Below are positions 8,101 to 17,162 of a stretch of DNA of 64,000 nucleotides, one piece after another (positions within the stretch are counted from its first letter, which is position 1; every line of letters starts with the position of its first letter). This DNA is from JASBYZ01 sp029983705 (GTDB lineage Bacteria; Actinomycetota; Coriobacteriia; Coriobacteriales; JAEZZM01), in contig OZ221969.1 in NCBI GenBank assembly GCA_965119715.1, forward strand, positions 992,001 through 1,056,000. Direction: 5' to 3'. A model generated the notes under the pieces. It saw nothing but the letters and a program-made list of their open reading frames with translations. It ran no database searches and was not told where the DNA came from. A program made the position numbers and the translations under genes.

Positions 8101-8997
8101 TTGAAAGATCAAAGCGATGTTTTATCATTTCAAGAAATCATCTTGCGCCTCCAGACCTACTGGGCGTCAAAAGGATGTATTGTATTGCAGCCCTATGATA
8201 CTGAGGTAGGTGCTGGAACCTTTCATACCGCTACAACCTTAAGATCTTTAGGGCCTGGTACCTGGAATACCTGCTATGTTCAGCCATGTAGACGTCCTCA
8301 AGACGGAAGATATGGTGAAAACCCTAACAGACTTCAGCAGTACTATCAGTTCCAGGTAATCATGAAGCCGTCACCTGAGAATTCTCAAGACCTCTACCTT
8401 GATTCACTGAGAGCTATTGGTATTGAGCCTTCTGAGCATGACGTGAGGTTTGTAGAAGATGACTGGGAGTCTCCAACGCTTGGTGCTTGGGGTCTTGGTT
8501 GGGAAGTTTGGCTTAACGGAATGGAAGTTACTCAGTTTACCTACTTCCAGCAGGTAGGAGGCATTGAATGCAATCCTACTCCACTTGAGATTACCTATGG
8601 TCTTGAGCGCTTAGCAATGTACATTCAAGGCGTTGACTCGGTATATGATTTGGTATGGAATACCACGGGCGATAAGCACTTTAGCTACGGAGACGTATTC
8701 TTAACAAACGAGCAAGAATTTTCTACCTATAACTTTGAAGTTGCAGACGTAGACATGATGCGCCAAAAGTTTGATGACTACGAGCGTGAGTGTCATAGAG
8801 CTCTTGAGAGAGATCTTCCGCTTCCAGCCTATGACTGTGTGCTCAAGTGCTCACACTCATTTAACTTGCTTGATTCTCGCGGTGCAATTTCTGCAACCGA
8901 GCGTACCCAATATATTTTGCGTGTAAGAACAATTGCAAAGCTGTGTTGTGAGGCCTATATGGCAAAAGTGCTTAAAGAACAGGGAGGTCAAAACTAA
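8101..8997 (+). CDS. glyQ: Glycyl-tRNA synthetase alpha subunit
   Basis: A 298-residue class II synthetase subunit of the bacterial alpha2-beta2 GlyRS. Early motifs FQEIILRLQTYWASKGC and GAGTFHTATTLRSLGP are diagnostic, as is QVGGIECNPTPLEITYGLER. The alpha subunit carries the adenylation site for glycine. The start is TTG at 8101 behind GGGAGAG. The stop TAA overlaps the glyS ATG by one base, so the two subunits are probably made in equal amounts by coupled translation. Confidence 0.96.
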   Translation: MKDQSDVLSFQEIILRLQTYWASKGCIVLQPYDTEVGAGTFHTATTLRSLGPGTWNTCYVQPCRRPQDGRYGENPNRLQQYYQFQVIMKPSPENSQDLYLDSLRAIGIEPSEHDVRFVEDDWESPTLGAWGLGWEVWLNGMEVTQFTYFQQVGGIECNPTPLEITYGLERLAMYIQGVDSVYDLVWNTTGDKHFSYGDVFLTNEQEFSTYNFEVADVDMMRQKFDDYERECHRALERDLPLPAYDCVLKCSHSFNLLDSRGAISATERTQYILRVRTIAKLCCEAYMAKVLKEQGGQN

Positions 8998-11084
8998 TGT
9001 CAAAGCAATTCTTATTTGAACTTGGATGCGAAGAACTTCCAGCTCTTGACCTCATTAAGGCAACAAAGCAGTTTAAAGAGCTTATAGTAGCTGCACTTAA
9101 AGATCAGCGCCTACACTATAGTGAGCTTAAAGTTGACTCAACACCTCGCCGTATTGTGGCACAAATTCAAGGGCTTGAAGATACGAGTGAAGAGCTTGCT
9201 CAGCGCTTTAGAGGACCTCAAGTTCAGGCCGCCTTTGATACGTCTGGAAACCCTACCAAAGCAGCCCTAGGCTTTGCGCGCGGTAAGGGAGTAGAAGTAA
9301 GCGAGCTTGAGCGCGCTTTTGAGGGCGAGAAAGAATATGTGTTTGCAAACACTAAGCTTCCTGCAAGGGATGCCGCTGACATTCTTTCGGAGGTTTTTCC
9401 AAAGGCAGTATCAGACATCTCATGGGCACGTTCACAAAAGTGGGGTAGTACAAACGCTACCTTTGCACGCCCTATTAGATGGGTGCTCGCACTTTTAGAT
9501 ACAGACGTGGTAGGTATGGAGATTGCTGATCTTCACTCCTCAAATATCTCGTATGGAAACCGACTGATTGCTCCAGAAGCATTTGAAGTTGTAAGCCCAG
9601 AAAATTACGAAGAGCTTTTAGAAGAGCACTTTGTTGTCTTGTCATTTGATAGGCGTGTACAACTTATTAAAGAGCAAGTAGCTAATCTTGAGAAGCGTGA
9701 GGGTCTTGTAGCAGACCTTCCAGAGCACACCTTTAACGAGGTAGTTAACCTTGTTGAGTGGCCTACGGTAATGCTTGCCCACTTTGACGAGGAGTTCTTG
9801 GCAATTCCACATGAAATCATAACTGATGCCATGTTAGAGCATCAAAGATACTTCCCACTCTACGATACAGAAGAAAACTTATCCAACAAATTTATTGTGA
9901 CCTCAAACGGTAATCCAAAATTTGAGAGCACAATTGTTGAAGGAAATGAGCGCGTAGTGCGTGCTCGCTTATCTGATGCAGCATTTTTCTTTGAGGAAGA
10001 CTCCAAGCTTGCGCTTGAAGACTATCTTCCAAAACTTAATAAGCTTGCTTTTCATGAGAAGCTTGGAACTGTGCTTGGCAAGGTAGAGCGCATGCAAGAT
10101 ATTGTATCTGAGCTCTCGGGTGTATTTAATGATGAGAAGCTTAGTCAAGATGCAAGCCGTGCTGCAAAACTTGCAAAGGCAGACCTTGTTACCAGCGCAG
10201 TTGTTGAGTTTACCTCGCTGCAGGGTATTATGGGTGGCTACTATGCAAAGATTCACGGTGAAAATGATGAGGTAGCACAGGCAATTTCTGAGCACTACAG
10301 ACCTCGCTTTGCAGGAGATGTGCTCCCACAAAATAGAGCAGGTAAGTTAGTTGCACTTGCAGATAAGCTTGATACCGTTGTAGGTATTTTTGCTGCACAT
10401 CAAGGACCTACCGGCTCATCCGATCCATTTGCAGTGAGAAGAAGCGCTATTGGTATTATCAACATCCTCACTGAGCTTCCTGAACTTTCCTTAGAAGAGG
10501 CGCTTAAGGCGGGTATTAATGCTTACGTTAAGCAAGATATCATTGAGATTAATCCTACAGAGCTCCTAGATGAGCTTGCAGATTTCTTTACTACAAGAAT
10601 GTCTGTTATGGCAAAAGATAATGGCATTAACACAGATAGTATCCATGCGGTATCAAATGCTTTAGGCTCAACTATCTTAGATCCGCTCGACTTCTTTGCG
10701 AGGGCTCATGCACTTGATAGTGCGCGCTTAAGTGATGAGGCAAGTTTTGAAAACTTAGCACAAGCCTATACTCGTGCTAAAAACCTCTCTGATCCAAGTC
10801 TTGGTGTCAAGCTTAACACAGAGCTCTTTTCGCCAGTTGAGCAAAAGCTCTATAACAGCCTTGGTGAGCTTGAAGGAAAGCTTGCAAGCCTCATTAAAGA
10901 AAAGAATTACAAGAGCGCATTTGCAGAGCTTGCAAAGCTTAAAGATCCAATTGATAACTTCTTTACAGAGGTATTAGTTATGGATGAAAATCAAGAGTTA
11001 AGAGAAAACCATCTACGATTATTAAACGCATTTACACAGGTATTTGAGGGAATAGCAGATTTTTCTGAACTAAACACCAAGTAA
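8997..11084 (+). CDS. glyS: Glycyl-tRNA synthetase beta subunit
   Basis: A 695-residue partner of glyQ and the tRNA-binding subunit. The N-terminus (FLFELGCEELPALDL) and internal DAAFFFEEDSK and DPFAVRRSAIGII are typical. It overlaps glyQ (TAATG). It ends the translation block; the PPDK regulatory gene follows after 12 bp, so both may share a transcript. Length is normal for the family. Confidence 0.96.
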   Translation: MSKQFLFELGCEELPALDLIKATKQFKELIVAALKDQRLHYSELKVDSTPRRIVAQIQGLEDTSEELAQRFRGPQVQAAFDTSGNPTKAALGFARGKGVEVSELERAFEGEKEYVFANTKLPARDAADILSEVFPKAVSDISWARSQKWGSTNATFARPIRWVLALLDTDVVGMEIADLHSSNISYGNRLIAPEAFEVVSPENYEELLEEHFVVLSFDRRVQLIKEQVANLEKREGLVADLPEHTFNEVVNLVEWPTVMLAHFDEEFLAIPHEIITDAMLEHQRYFPLYDTEENLSNKFIVTSNGNPKFESTIVEGNERVVRARLSDAAFFFEEDSKLALEDYLPKLNKLAFHEKLGTVLGKVERMQDIVSELSGVFNDEKLSQDASRAAKLAKADLVTSAVVEFTSLQGIMGGYYAKIHGENDEVAQAISEHYRPRFAGDVLPQNRAGKLVALADKLDTVVGIFAAHQGPTGSSDPFAVRRSAIGIINILTELPELSLEEALKAGINAYVKQDIIEINPTELLDELADFFTTRMSVMAKDNGINTDSIHAVSNALGSTILDPLDFFARAHALDSARLSDEASFENLAQAYTRAKNLSDPSLGVKLNTELFSPVEQKLYNSLGELEGKLASLIKEKNYKSAFAELAKLKDPIDNFFTEVLVMDENQELRENHLRLLNAFTQVFEGIADFSELNTK

Positions 11085-11096
11085 GGTTGTAATTGG

Positions 11097-11993
11097 ATGC
11101 TTAAAGAAGACTTAAGTTTATCAGAACGAAAAGAAAAGCATGTCCCTACCGTGCATGTAATTTCAGACTCTTTGGGAGACACTGCAGCAGATGTAGCACT
11201 TGCTGCAGCCTCCCAATTTTCTGCGGGCGCTGTCCATATTGAGCGCCTTGCTAAAGCTCAAAATATGTCTGAGATTAAAAAGTTTTTAGACAGTGCACAA
11301 AGCTATATTGATAAAACTGGCCAAGACCCCTCCAAGCTTGCGCTCTTCTACACCATTGCAGATCCCATTTTGCGCGAAGAGCTGAGGTGGGAACTTGAGC
11401 AGCGAGAGATTAGAGGTCTTGATATTTTAGGGCCTGCAGTAGATGCACTTGCTGCTATTACCGGAGAGATTCCTTCTGGAAAGTCTGGAGTTCAGCGCTC
11501 AACTGATGCACGCTACTTTAGGCGCATTGAGGCTATGGAGTATTCGGTAAACCACGATGACGGAAGAAATACCCACAACCTTGATGAGGCTGACATCGTT
11601 TTAATTGGTGTTTCTAGAACATCTAAAACCCCACTTTCAATGTATTTGGCCTTTCAAGGCTACAAGGTGGCAAACGTACCCCTAGCTATAGGTATGGAGC
11701 CTCCTGCAGAGCTCTACGATATAGAGCCCTATAAAATTTATGGATTGCTGTCCACCCCAGAGGTCTTATCGGAAATTAGAAATAGGCGTTTGGGTAGCGA
11801 TAGAGCGCGAAATGCTGCAGGTTCGTATGCCGATAAGAGCGAGATATCTGCAGAGCTTAAAGACGCTCGTGACTTAATGAGGAGGCTTGGCTGTATTGTT
11901 ATTAGAACTGACAACAAAGCAGTTGAAGAAACAGCCCAAGAAATCCTTAAATATTACGAGGCGGCGGTGCGAGCCCGAAATGAGCAAGCATAA
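11097..11993 (+). CDS. PPDK regulatory protein (bifunctional kinase/pyrophosphorylase, DUF299)
   Basis: A 298-residue member of the PSRP/PDRP family. It inactivates pyruvate phosphate dikinase by ADP-dependent phosphorylation of an active-site Thr and reactivates it by phosphorolysis. The start is HVISDSLGDTAADVA. The P-loop-like kinase motif is GVSRTSKTPLSMYLA, followed by NVPLAIGMEPP. The gene directly precedes ppdK, its expected target. The variant acting on PPDK, rather than on PEP synthase, is inferred from that neighbour. Confidence 0.9.
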   Translation: MLKEDLSLSERKEKHVPTVHVISDSLGDTAADVALAAASQFSAGAVHIERLAKAQNMSEIKKFLDSAQSYIDKTGQDPSKLALFYTIADPILREELRWELEQREIRGLDILGPAVDALAAITGEIPSGKSGVQRSTDARYFRRIEAMEYSVNHDDGRNTHNLDEADIVLIGVSRTSKTPLSMYLAFQGYKVANVPLAIGMEPPAELYDIEPYKIYGLLSTPEVLSEIRNRRLGSDRARNAAGSYADKSEISAELKDARDLMRRLGCIVIRTDNKAVEETAQEILKYYEAAVRARNEQA

Positions 11994-12067
11994 GTAATTT
12001 GCGCTATTATTACATTTGATATTGTTAAGCAAAATTTAAGTCAAGTATGAAGTTAAAGGAGAAGAGA

Positions 12068-14803
12068 GTGTCTGAAACAAAGCGTGTGTACGCCTTTGGC
12101 AAAGATCACGAAGGTAATAATGTTACCGAAGGTTCAAAAGACATGAAGTTTACGCTGGGTGGCAAGGGTGCTAACCTGGCGGAAATGGCAAAGATTGGCC
12201 TTCCAGTACCTCCAGGATTTACCATCAGTTGTCAAACTTGTGTTGAGTATGCAGGGGCTGATAATACTTGGCCTGAAGGCGCGCTTGATGAGATTGAAAA
12301 GTATCGTGAAGATCTAGAGCAGCGCATTGGCAAAAAGATTGGCGACTCTAAAGATCCTTTACTTGTATCTGTAAGATCTGGTGCACCATTTTCTATGCCA
12401 GGCATGATGGATACTGTTTTAAACCTTGGCTTAAATGACGAGTCAATTCATGGACTTATTGAGCAAACCCAAAACGAGAGATTTGCTTGGGATTCTTATC
12501 GTAGATTTATTCAAATGTTTTCAAAGGTTGTTATGGACGTTGACGGAGACCTGTTTGAAAACGCAATTACCGCTAAAAAATTAATTGCAGGAGTAAAGCT
12601 TGATAACGAGCTTTCTTCAGAGGAGCTCCAAGAACTTGTTGAGGAGTTTAAAGAGATTTTCTCAGAAGAAGTTTCTGCCGAGAAGGCCCCTGAGCTTGTT
12701 CAAGACGGTAAGGTTTGCTTCCCACAAGACCCAAGTCTTCAGCTAAGACTTGCAATTCAGGCAGTATTTGGTTCTTGGATGAATGACCGTGCGGTAATTT
12801 ATCGTAGACAAAACAAGATTTCTGATGAGCTTGGCACTGCAGTTAACGTTCAAGCTATGGTATTTGGTAACAAGGGTAACACCTCAGCAACTGGTGTTGC
12901 GTTTACTAGAAACCCAGCTGACGGTACCAAAGAGTTTTATGGTGATTACCTGGTAAATGCCCAAGGCGAAGACGTAGTGGCAGGTATTAGAAACACCGAG
13001 CCTATTGCCCACTTAAAAGAGGCAGAAGGTCTTGAAGAGGCTGGTAGAGACCTTGAAGAGGTATTTACCATTCTTGAAAATCACTACCGCGACATGTGCG
13101 ATATTGAGTTTACTATTGAGCAAGGTAAGCTTTGGATGCTTCAAACCCGCGTGGGTAAGAGAACCGCTGCTGCTGCACTTAAGATTGCAATTGAGATGGT
13201 TAATGAAGGACTTATCTCTAAAGAAGAGGCAGTGCTCCGCGTTGACCCAGCCCAGCTTGACCAGCTCCTTCACCCACAATTTGATACTTCAGCAGACTAC
13301 GATGTAATTGCTAAGGGTCTTAATGCATCTCCTGGTGCTGCAGTGGGCGGCATCGTATTTACCGCTCAAGATGCTGTTAAAAAGACAGAAGCGGGCGAGA
13401 AGGTCATCTTAGTAAGATGGGAGACCAACCCTGATGACCTAGCCGGCATGATTGCTGCAGAGGGAATATTGACCTCACATGGTGGAAAGACCTCACACGC
13501 TGCAGTTATTGCACGTGGTATGGGTGCTCCTTGTGTATGCGGTGTTGAGGCACTAAAGATTGATGCTGCAAACAAGCTTGTTTCTGTTTCTGGAACTGAC
13601 ATCGTACTTCATGAAGGCGATATGATTTCTATTGACGGTACCACCGGTTCTGTTGTGCGCGGTGCTGTTGAACTTGTAAATCCTGAGCTTTCTGACGACC
13701 TTGAGACCATCTTAGAGTGGGCTGATGAGGTTCGCGATATGGACGTAAGAGCTAATGCAGATAATCCAGAGGACGCAAAGATTGCTAAAAACTTTGGAGC
13801 ATCAGGCATTGGTCTTTGCAGAACTGAGCATATGTTCTTAGGTGAGCGCAAAAACATCATCCAATCATTTATCCTCTCAGAAGATGATGAGTCACAAAAG
13901 AAGGCACTTTCAGATCTTTTAGATGCTCAAAAGGGAGACTTCTTAAAGATTTTTGAAGAGATGGACGGCAGAAGCGTTACCGTAAGACTTCTTGACCCAC
14001 CACTCCATGAGTTCTTAGATGACCCAAGAAAACTTGAGGTAGAAATTACCAAGCTTAAGGCTGAGGGCGCATCTGAGGAATTAATTGAGCAAAAGCAAAA
14101 ACTACTTGCTCAAATTGATCAGATGACTGAAGCAAACCCTATGCTTGGACTGAGAGGTTGTCGTTTAGGTATTCTTCACCCAGAGCTTCCAAAGATGCAG
14201 GTAAGAGCTATTGTATTTGCGGCATGCGAACTCAAGAAGGCTGGAAAAGATCCTAAGCCAGAGATTATGGTTCCGCTTGTATCAGTAAAACCTGAACTTC
14301 AAAGCCTTCGTGAGCTTATCACTGAGGTTATGAAAGAGGTTATGGATGAAGAGGGCGTAAGCCTAGAGATTCCTATTGGTACTATGATCGAGCTTCCACG
14401 CGCTGCTTTAAGCGCTGATGAGCTTGCTGAGGTTGCAGACTTCTACAGCTTTGGTACCAACGACTTAACCCAGACTACTTTTGGTTTCTCTCGTGATGAT
14501 GTTGAGGCTAAGTTTATCCCAACCTACCTTGCTAAAAAGGTATTACCTTATAACCCATTTGAAACCGTTGATCCTCGTGTGGCAGAGCTTGTGTCAATTG
14601 CCTGCTCAAGAGGTAGAGAGACTAACCCTAACATTCATTTAGGTGTTTGTGGAGAGCATGGTGGAGACCCAGACTCTGTAAAGACCCTCTACAAGATTGG
14701 TCTTGACTACGTTTCTTGCTCTCCATACCGCGTTCCACTTGCTCGTCTTGCTGCTGCCCAAGCTAAGCTTGAAAAAGAGCATGAATCAAGTGATAATCGC
14801 TAA
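12068..14803 (+). CDS. ppdK: Pyruvate, phosphate dikinase
   Basis: A 911-residue enzyme that interconverts pyruvate, ATP and Pi with PEP, AMP and PPi, a central glycolytic or gluconeogenic step in many anaerobes. In order: an ATP-grasp domain (LGGKGANLAEM, then RSGAPFSMPGMMDT), the swivelling phosphohistidine domain (GGKTSHAAVIARGMG) and a PEP/pyruvate TIM barrel with the catalytic Cys in GVCGEHGGDP. The open frame reaches an ATG at 12047, but GTG at 12068 has AAAGGAGAAG just ahead and gives the normal start MSETKRVYAFG, so I choose GTG. Its regulator is directly upstream. Confidence 0.95.
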   Translation: MSETKRVYAFGKDHEGNNVTEGSKDMKFTLGGKGANLAEMAKIGLPVPPGFTISCQTCVEYAGADNTWPEGALDEIEKYREDLEQRIGKKIGDSKDPLLVSVRSGAPFSMPGMMDTVLNLGLNDESIHGLIEQTQNERFAWDSYRRFIQMFSKVVMDVDGDLFENAITAKKLIAGVKLDNELSSEELQELVEEFKEIFSEEVSAEKAPELVQDGKVCFPQDPSLQLRLAIQAVFGSWMNDRAVIYRRQNKISDELGTAVNVQAMVFGNKGNTSATGVAFTRNPADGTKEFYGDYLVNAQGEDVVAGIRNTEPIAHLKEAEGLEEAGRDLEEVFTILENHYRDMCDIEFTIEQGKLWMLQTRVGKRTAAAALKIAIEMVNEGLISKEEAVLRVDPAQLDQLLHPQFDTSADYDVIAKGLNASPGAAVGGIVFTAQDAVKKTEAGEKVILVRWETNPDDLAGMIAAEGILTSHGGKTSHAAVIARGMGAPCVCGVEALKIDAANKLVSVSGTDIVLHEGDMISIDGTTGSVVRGAVELVNPELSDDLETILEWADEVRDMDVRANADNPEDAKIAKNFGASGIGLCRTEHMFLGERKNIIQSFILSEDDESQKKALSDLLDAQKGDFLKIFEEMDGRSVTVRLLDPPLHEFLDDPRKLEVEITKLKAEGASEELIEQKQKLLAQIDQMTEANPMLGLRGCRLGILHPELPKMQVRAIVFAACELKKAGKDPKPEIMVPLVSVKPELQSLRELITEVMKEVMDEEGVSLEIPIGTMIELPRAALSADELAEVADFYSFGTNDLTQTTFGFSRDDVEAKFIPTYLAKKVLPYNPFETVDPRVAELVSIACSRGRETNPNIHLGVCGEHGGDPDSVKTLYKIGLDYVSCSPYRVPLARLAAAQAKLEKEHESSDNR

Positions 14804-14830
14804 AGCTTTTAGCTAGATATTGATTGCTTT

Positions 14831-14872
14831 TGAGCCTCGCATTCAGATTGTTTGCGAGGCTCATTTTATTTA
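14831..14872 (+). terminator. Rho-independent terminator after ppdK
   Basis: Perfect 11-bp stem TGAGCCTCGCA (14831-14841) with TGCGAGGCTCA (14853-14863), then TTTTATTTA. Confidence 0.85.
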
Positions 14873-14936
14873 TGTCAGAGCCATTAGTTAAAGTGGGGAT
14901 ATACAAAACATACGCGAGTAATTAGGAGGTGTCTCC

Positions 14937-16001
14937 ATGGACACTAAGGCAGTATTTAAAAAACAATATTTAGAAGAACTTGAGGCACGAGAAAATCTTA
15001 CGCTTGCCCCTGCAGCCCAGCTTTCAAAAGAGACTTTGGGAAGAAACTATGAGGCAAGTCCAGAAGATATGCGCCCTGTGTATCAGCGCGATAAAGATAA
15101 AATCTTACACTCAAAGGCGTTTAGGCGTCTATCCCATAAAACACAGGTATTTTTGGCACCTGAGGGAGATCACTACAGAACTCGTTTAACACATACCCTT
15201 GAGGTGTCTCAAATAGCACGCACGATCACTCGTGCGCTGGGATTAAATGAAGACTTAACTGAGGCTATTGCCTACGGTCATGACCTAGGCCACACACCTT
15301 TTGGCCACACCGGAGAGTTTGCACTTTCAAGAGCACTTGCGCGCTATAGAGGTATCAATCCTGACTATAACGAGGTAGGTCTTTTATATAAGCATAACTT
15401 GCAGTCAGTAAGGTTGGTAGAAAAGCTTGAAAATAATGGTAAGGGCCTCAATTTAACCAGAGAGGTTGTTGACGGTATTAAATGTCACACGGGAAAGACC
15501 AGGGCAAAAACCTATGAGGGAAGAATTGTTGCTACCTCAGATAGGATAGCCTACGTTTGCCATGACATTGATGATGCTATTAGAGCCAATCTTTTAACTG
15601 AAGAAAATCTTCCTGAATCAACCCATAAAGTTCTTGGTAAAACTTCATCAGAGCGTATCTCTTCAATGGTCCATGACATGGTTGAAACCAGCTTTAAAGA
15701 GGGCGACATCAAGATGTCTGAGGAAGTATGGGCAGCTATGATGGAACTTAGAGAGTTCCTCTTTAATCGTGTCTACACCTCATCAGATGCTAAAAAAGAA
15801 GAGCCAAAAGCACTTCGTATGATAGAGCAGCTCTTTGACTACTACATTGACCACTATGATGAGGTGCCTGATGACTACAAGATTTATCCAGAAGATGATG
15901 CATCTACTCAGGTAACAGACTATATTGCAGGCATGACTGACAGATATGCAATTAGTAAGTACCAAGAGCTCTTTATTCCTCGAGCTTGGAGACTTAAATA
16001 G
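14937..16001 (+). CDS. dgt: dNTP triphosphohydrolase, dGTPase family
   Basis: A 354-residue HD-domain hydrolase that splits dNTPs into deoxynucleoside and triphosphate and so controls nucleotide pools. The metal-binding pattern is clear: RLTHTLEVSQIAR, then AYGHDLGHTPFGHTGE. The substrate side includes FRRLSHKTQV. AGGAGGT precedes the ATG. The length is that of the shorter Gram-positive type rather than of E. coli Dgt. It is a single gene between the ppdK terminator and a MOSC gene. Its exact dNTP preference is unknown. Confidence 0.88.
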   Translation: MDTKAVFKKQYLEELEARENLTLAPAAQLSKETLGRNYEASPEDMRPVYQRDKDKILHSKAFRRLSHKTQVFLAPEGDHYRTRLTHTLEVSQIARTITRALGLNEDLTEAIAYGHDLGHTPFGHTGEFALSRALARYRGINPDYNEVGLLYKHNLQSVRLVEKLENNGKGLNLTREVVDGIKCHTGKTRAKTYEGRIVATSDRIAYVCHDIDDAIRANLLTEENLPESTHKVLGKTSSERISSMVHDMVETSFKEGDIKMSEEVWAAMMELREFLFNRVYTSSDAKKEEPKALRMIEQLFDYYIDHYDEVPDDYKIYPEDDASTQVTDYIAGMTDRYAISKYQELFIPRAWRLK

Positions 16002-16063
16002 TGTTTTGAGTCACAGCAATTCTGTGTTTATTGTTCTAAACCTAGTACAATGCTAGGCATTTC

Positions 16064-16113
16064 TTCCATCCTCTTTTATGCTTGATACATTGACTTGTAT
16101 AGGGAGGATGGAA
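16064..16113 (+). promoter_or_regulatory. Hairpin enclosing the ribosome site of the MOSC gene
   Basis: TTCCATCCTC (16064-16073) is a perfect 10-bp inverted repeat of GAGGATGGAA (16104-16113), with a 30-nt loop. The right arm contains the GGAGG ribosome site for the ATG at 16118. Folding would hide the site, so this could be a translational switch or thermosensor-like element. A possible -10 (TACAAT, 16046-16051) lies just upstream. Confidence 0.55.
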
Positions 16114-16117
16114 ATAG

Positions 16118-16552
16118 ATGTCTAAAGTAAAAGCTGTTTGCATTAGTGAAGAAAAAGGCACTGTTAAAAAGCCCGTTGATCATATAGACCTAAAAGAAGA
16201 CTGGGGTATTGAAGGGGATGCACATGCTGGCCACTGGCACAGACAAGTATCTTTACTTGCTAATGAGTCAGTAGATAAGATGCGTGATAAGTTCCCTGAT
16301 TTACCTGCAGGTGTTTTTGCTGAAAATATCTTAACTGAGGGTATTGAGGTCTTTAAGATTCCAGTTGGTTCACACATTTTAGTAGGAGATACTGAGCTTG
16401 AAGTAACCCAAATTGGTAAAAAGTGCCACAAGGGTTGTGAAATTAGAAATATTGTTGGTGATTGTGTAATGCCACGCGAAGGCATCTTTACTAAAGTTAT
16501 CAAGGGCGGCATAATTAAGCCCGAAGATGAAATCAAGGTGCTTGAGGCTTAA
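16118..16552 (+). CDS. MOSC-domain protein
   Basis: A 144-residue stand-alone MOSC (molybdenum cofactor sulfurase C-terminal) domain. The family features are visible: GIEGDAHAGHWHRQVSLL (about 30-47), FAENILTEGI, and Cys residues in GKKCHKGCEI (C103, C107). Small MOSC proteins are thought to bind Moco or help deliver it or its sulfur, but most have no proven reaction. It fits a genome with several Mo enzymes. Its ribosome site lies inside a strong hairpin, so translation may be conditional. It is monocistronic by spacing. Confidence 0.85.
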   Translation: MSKVKAVCISEEKGTVKKPVDHIDLKEDWGIEGDAHAGHWHRQVSLLANESVDKMRDKFPDLPAGVFAENILTEGIEVFKIPVGSHILVGDTELEVTQIGKKCHKGCEIRNIVGDCVMPREGIFTKVIKGGIIKPEDEIKVLEA

Positions 16553-16613
16553 AGACTTAAGACCTAAGCTCTTGAAAATTGCATGAATATGTACAAAAAA
16601 GCATACTTTATGC

Positions 16614-16643
16614 TTGAACTTATGTTCAACTTGAGCTTATAAT
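16614..16643 (+). promoter_or_regulatory. Promoter of rplS
   Basis: TTGAAC (16614-16619) and TATAAT (16638-16643) are separated by 18 bp, about 75 bp ahead of rplS. A small hairpin, GCTCT-AGT-AGAGC (16654-16666), would be near the 5' end of the leader. Confidence 0.7.
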
Positions 16644-16717
16644 TTTAAATCGCGCTCTAGTAGAGCATACCCGTATAGACACGATATGATTTTTTAAGCA
16701 CTAGAAGGATATTAAAC

Positions 16718-17065
16718 ATGGACATCATTCGCGCCATTGAGCGTCAACAAATTAATGAGGACTTACCAGAGTTTGGCGTGGGTGACCACGTAAAGGTTCA
16801 CTACCGTATTAAAGAGGGAAGCCGTGAGAGAATTCAGGTTTTCCAAGGTGACGTTATCCGCGTAAGCGGCTCTGGTGCCCGTGAGACCTTTACCGTAAGA
16901 AAGATTTCTTTTGGTGTAGGCGTAGAGAGAACGTATCCAGTTCACTCACCAAAGATTGAAAAACTTGAAGTTGTTCGTCATGGTGAGCACAGAAGAGCTA
17001 AGCTTTACTACCTCAGAAACAGAATTGGTAAGGCTGCTGTTCTTCGTGAGAAGAGAGTTCGCTAA
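16718..17065 (+). CDS. rplS: 50S ribosomal protein L19
   Basis: A 115-residue L19 with FGVGDHVKVHYRIKEG, RIQVFQGDVI and ERTYPVHSPKI, and the basic C-terminus RAKLYYLRNRIGKAA. L19 lies at the interface of the ribosomal subunits. It has its own promoter and a strong terminator, so it is a single-gene unit. In many genomes rplS follows trmD; here it has moved about 9 kb downstream. Confidence 0.96.
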   Translation: MDIIRAIERQQINEDLPEFGVGDHVKVHYRIKEGSRERIQVFQGDVIRVSGSGARETFTVRKISFGVGVERTYPVHSPKIEKLEVVRHGEHRRAKLYYLRNRIGKAAVLREKRVR

Positions 17066-17096
17066 TTTAAAGAGCATACCTCTTACAAAAAACTTT

Positions 17097-17138
17097 AATA
17101 CCTCAGGTGATACACTTTCATCTGAGGTATTTTTTTTA
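17097..17138 (+). terminator. Rho-independent terminator after rplS
   Basis: AATACCTCAGGTG (17097-17109) pairs with CATCTGAGGTATT (17119-17131), 13 bp with one wobble, followed by a run of T. Confidence 0.88.
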
Positions 17139-17162
17139 TTTGAAAAGAGATATACAAACACA

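Noticed and set aside
16180..16536. Long reverse-strand frame over the MOSC gene
   Set aside because: It mirrors the codon pattern of the real gene; the peptide shows no family likeness and the forward gene has clear MOSC motifs.
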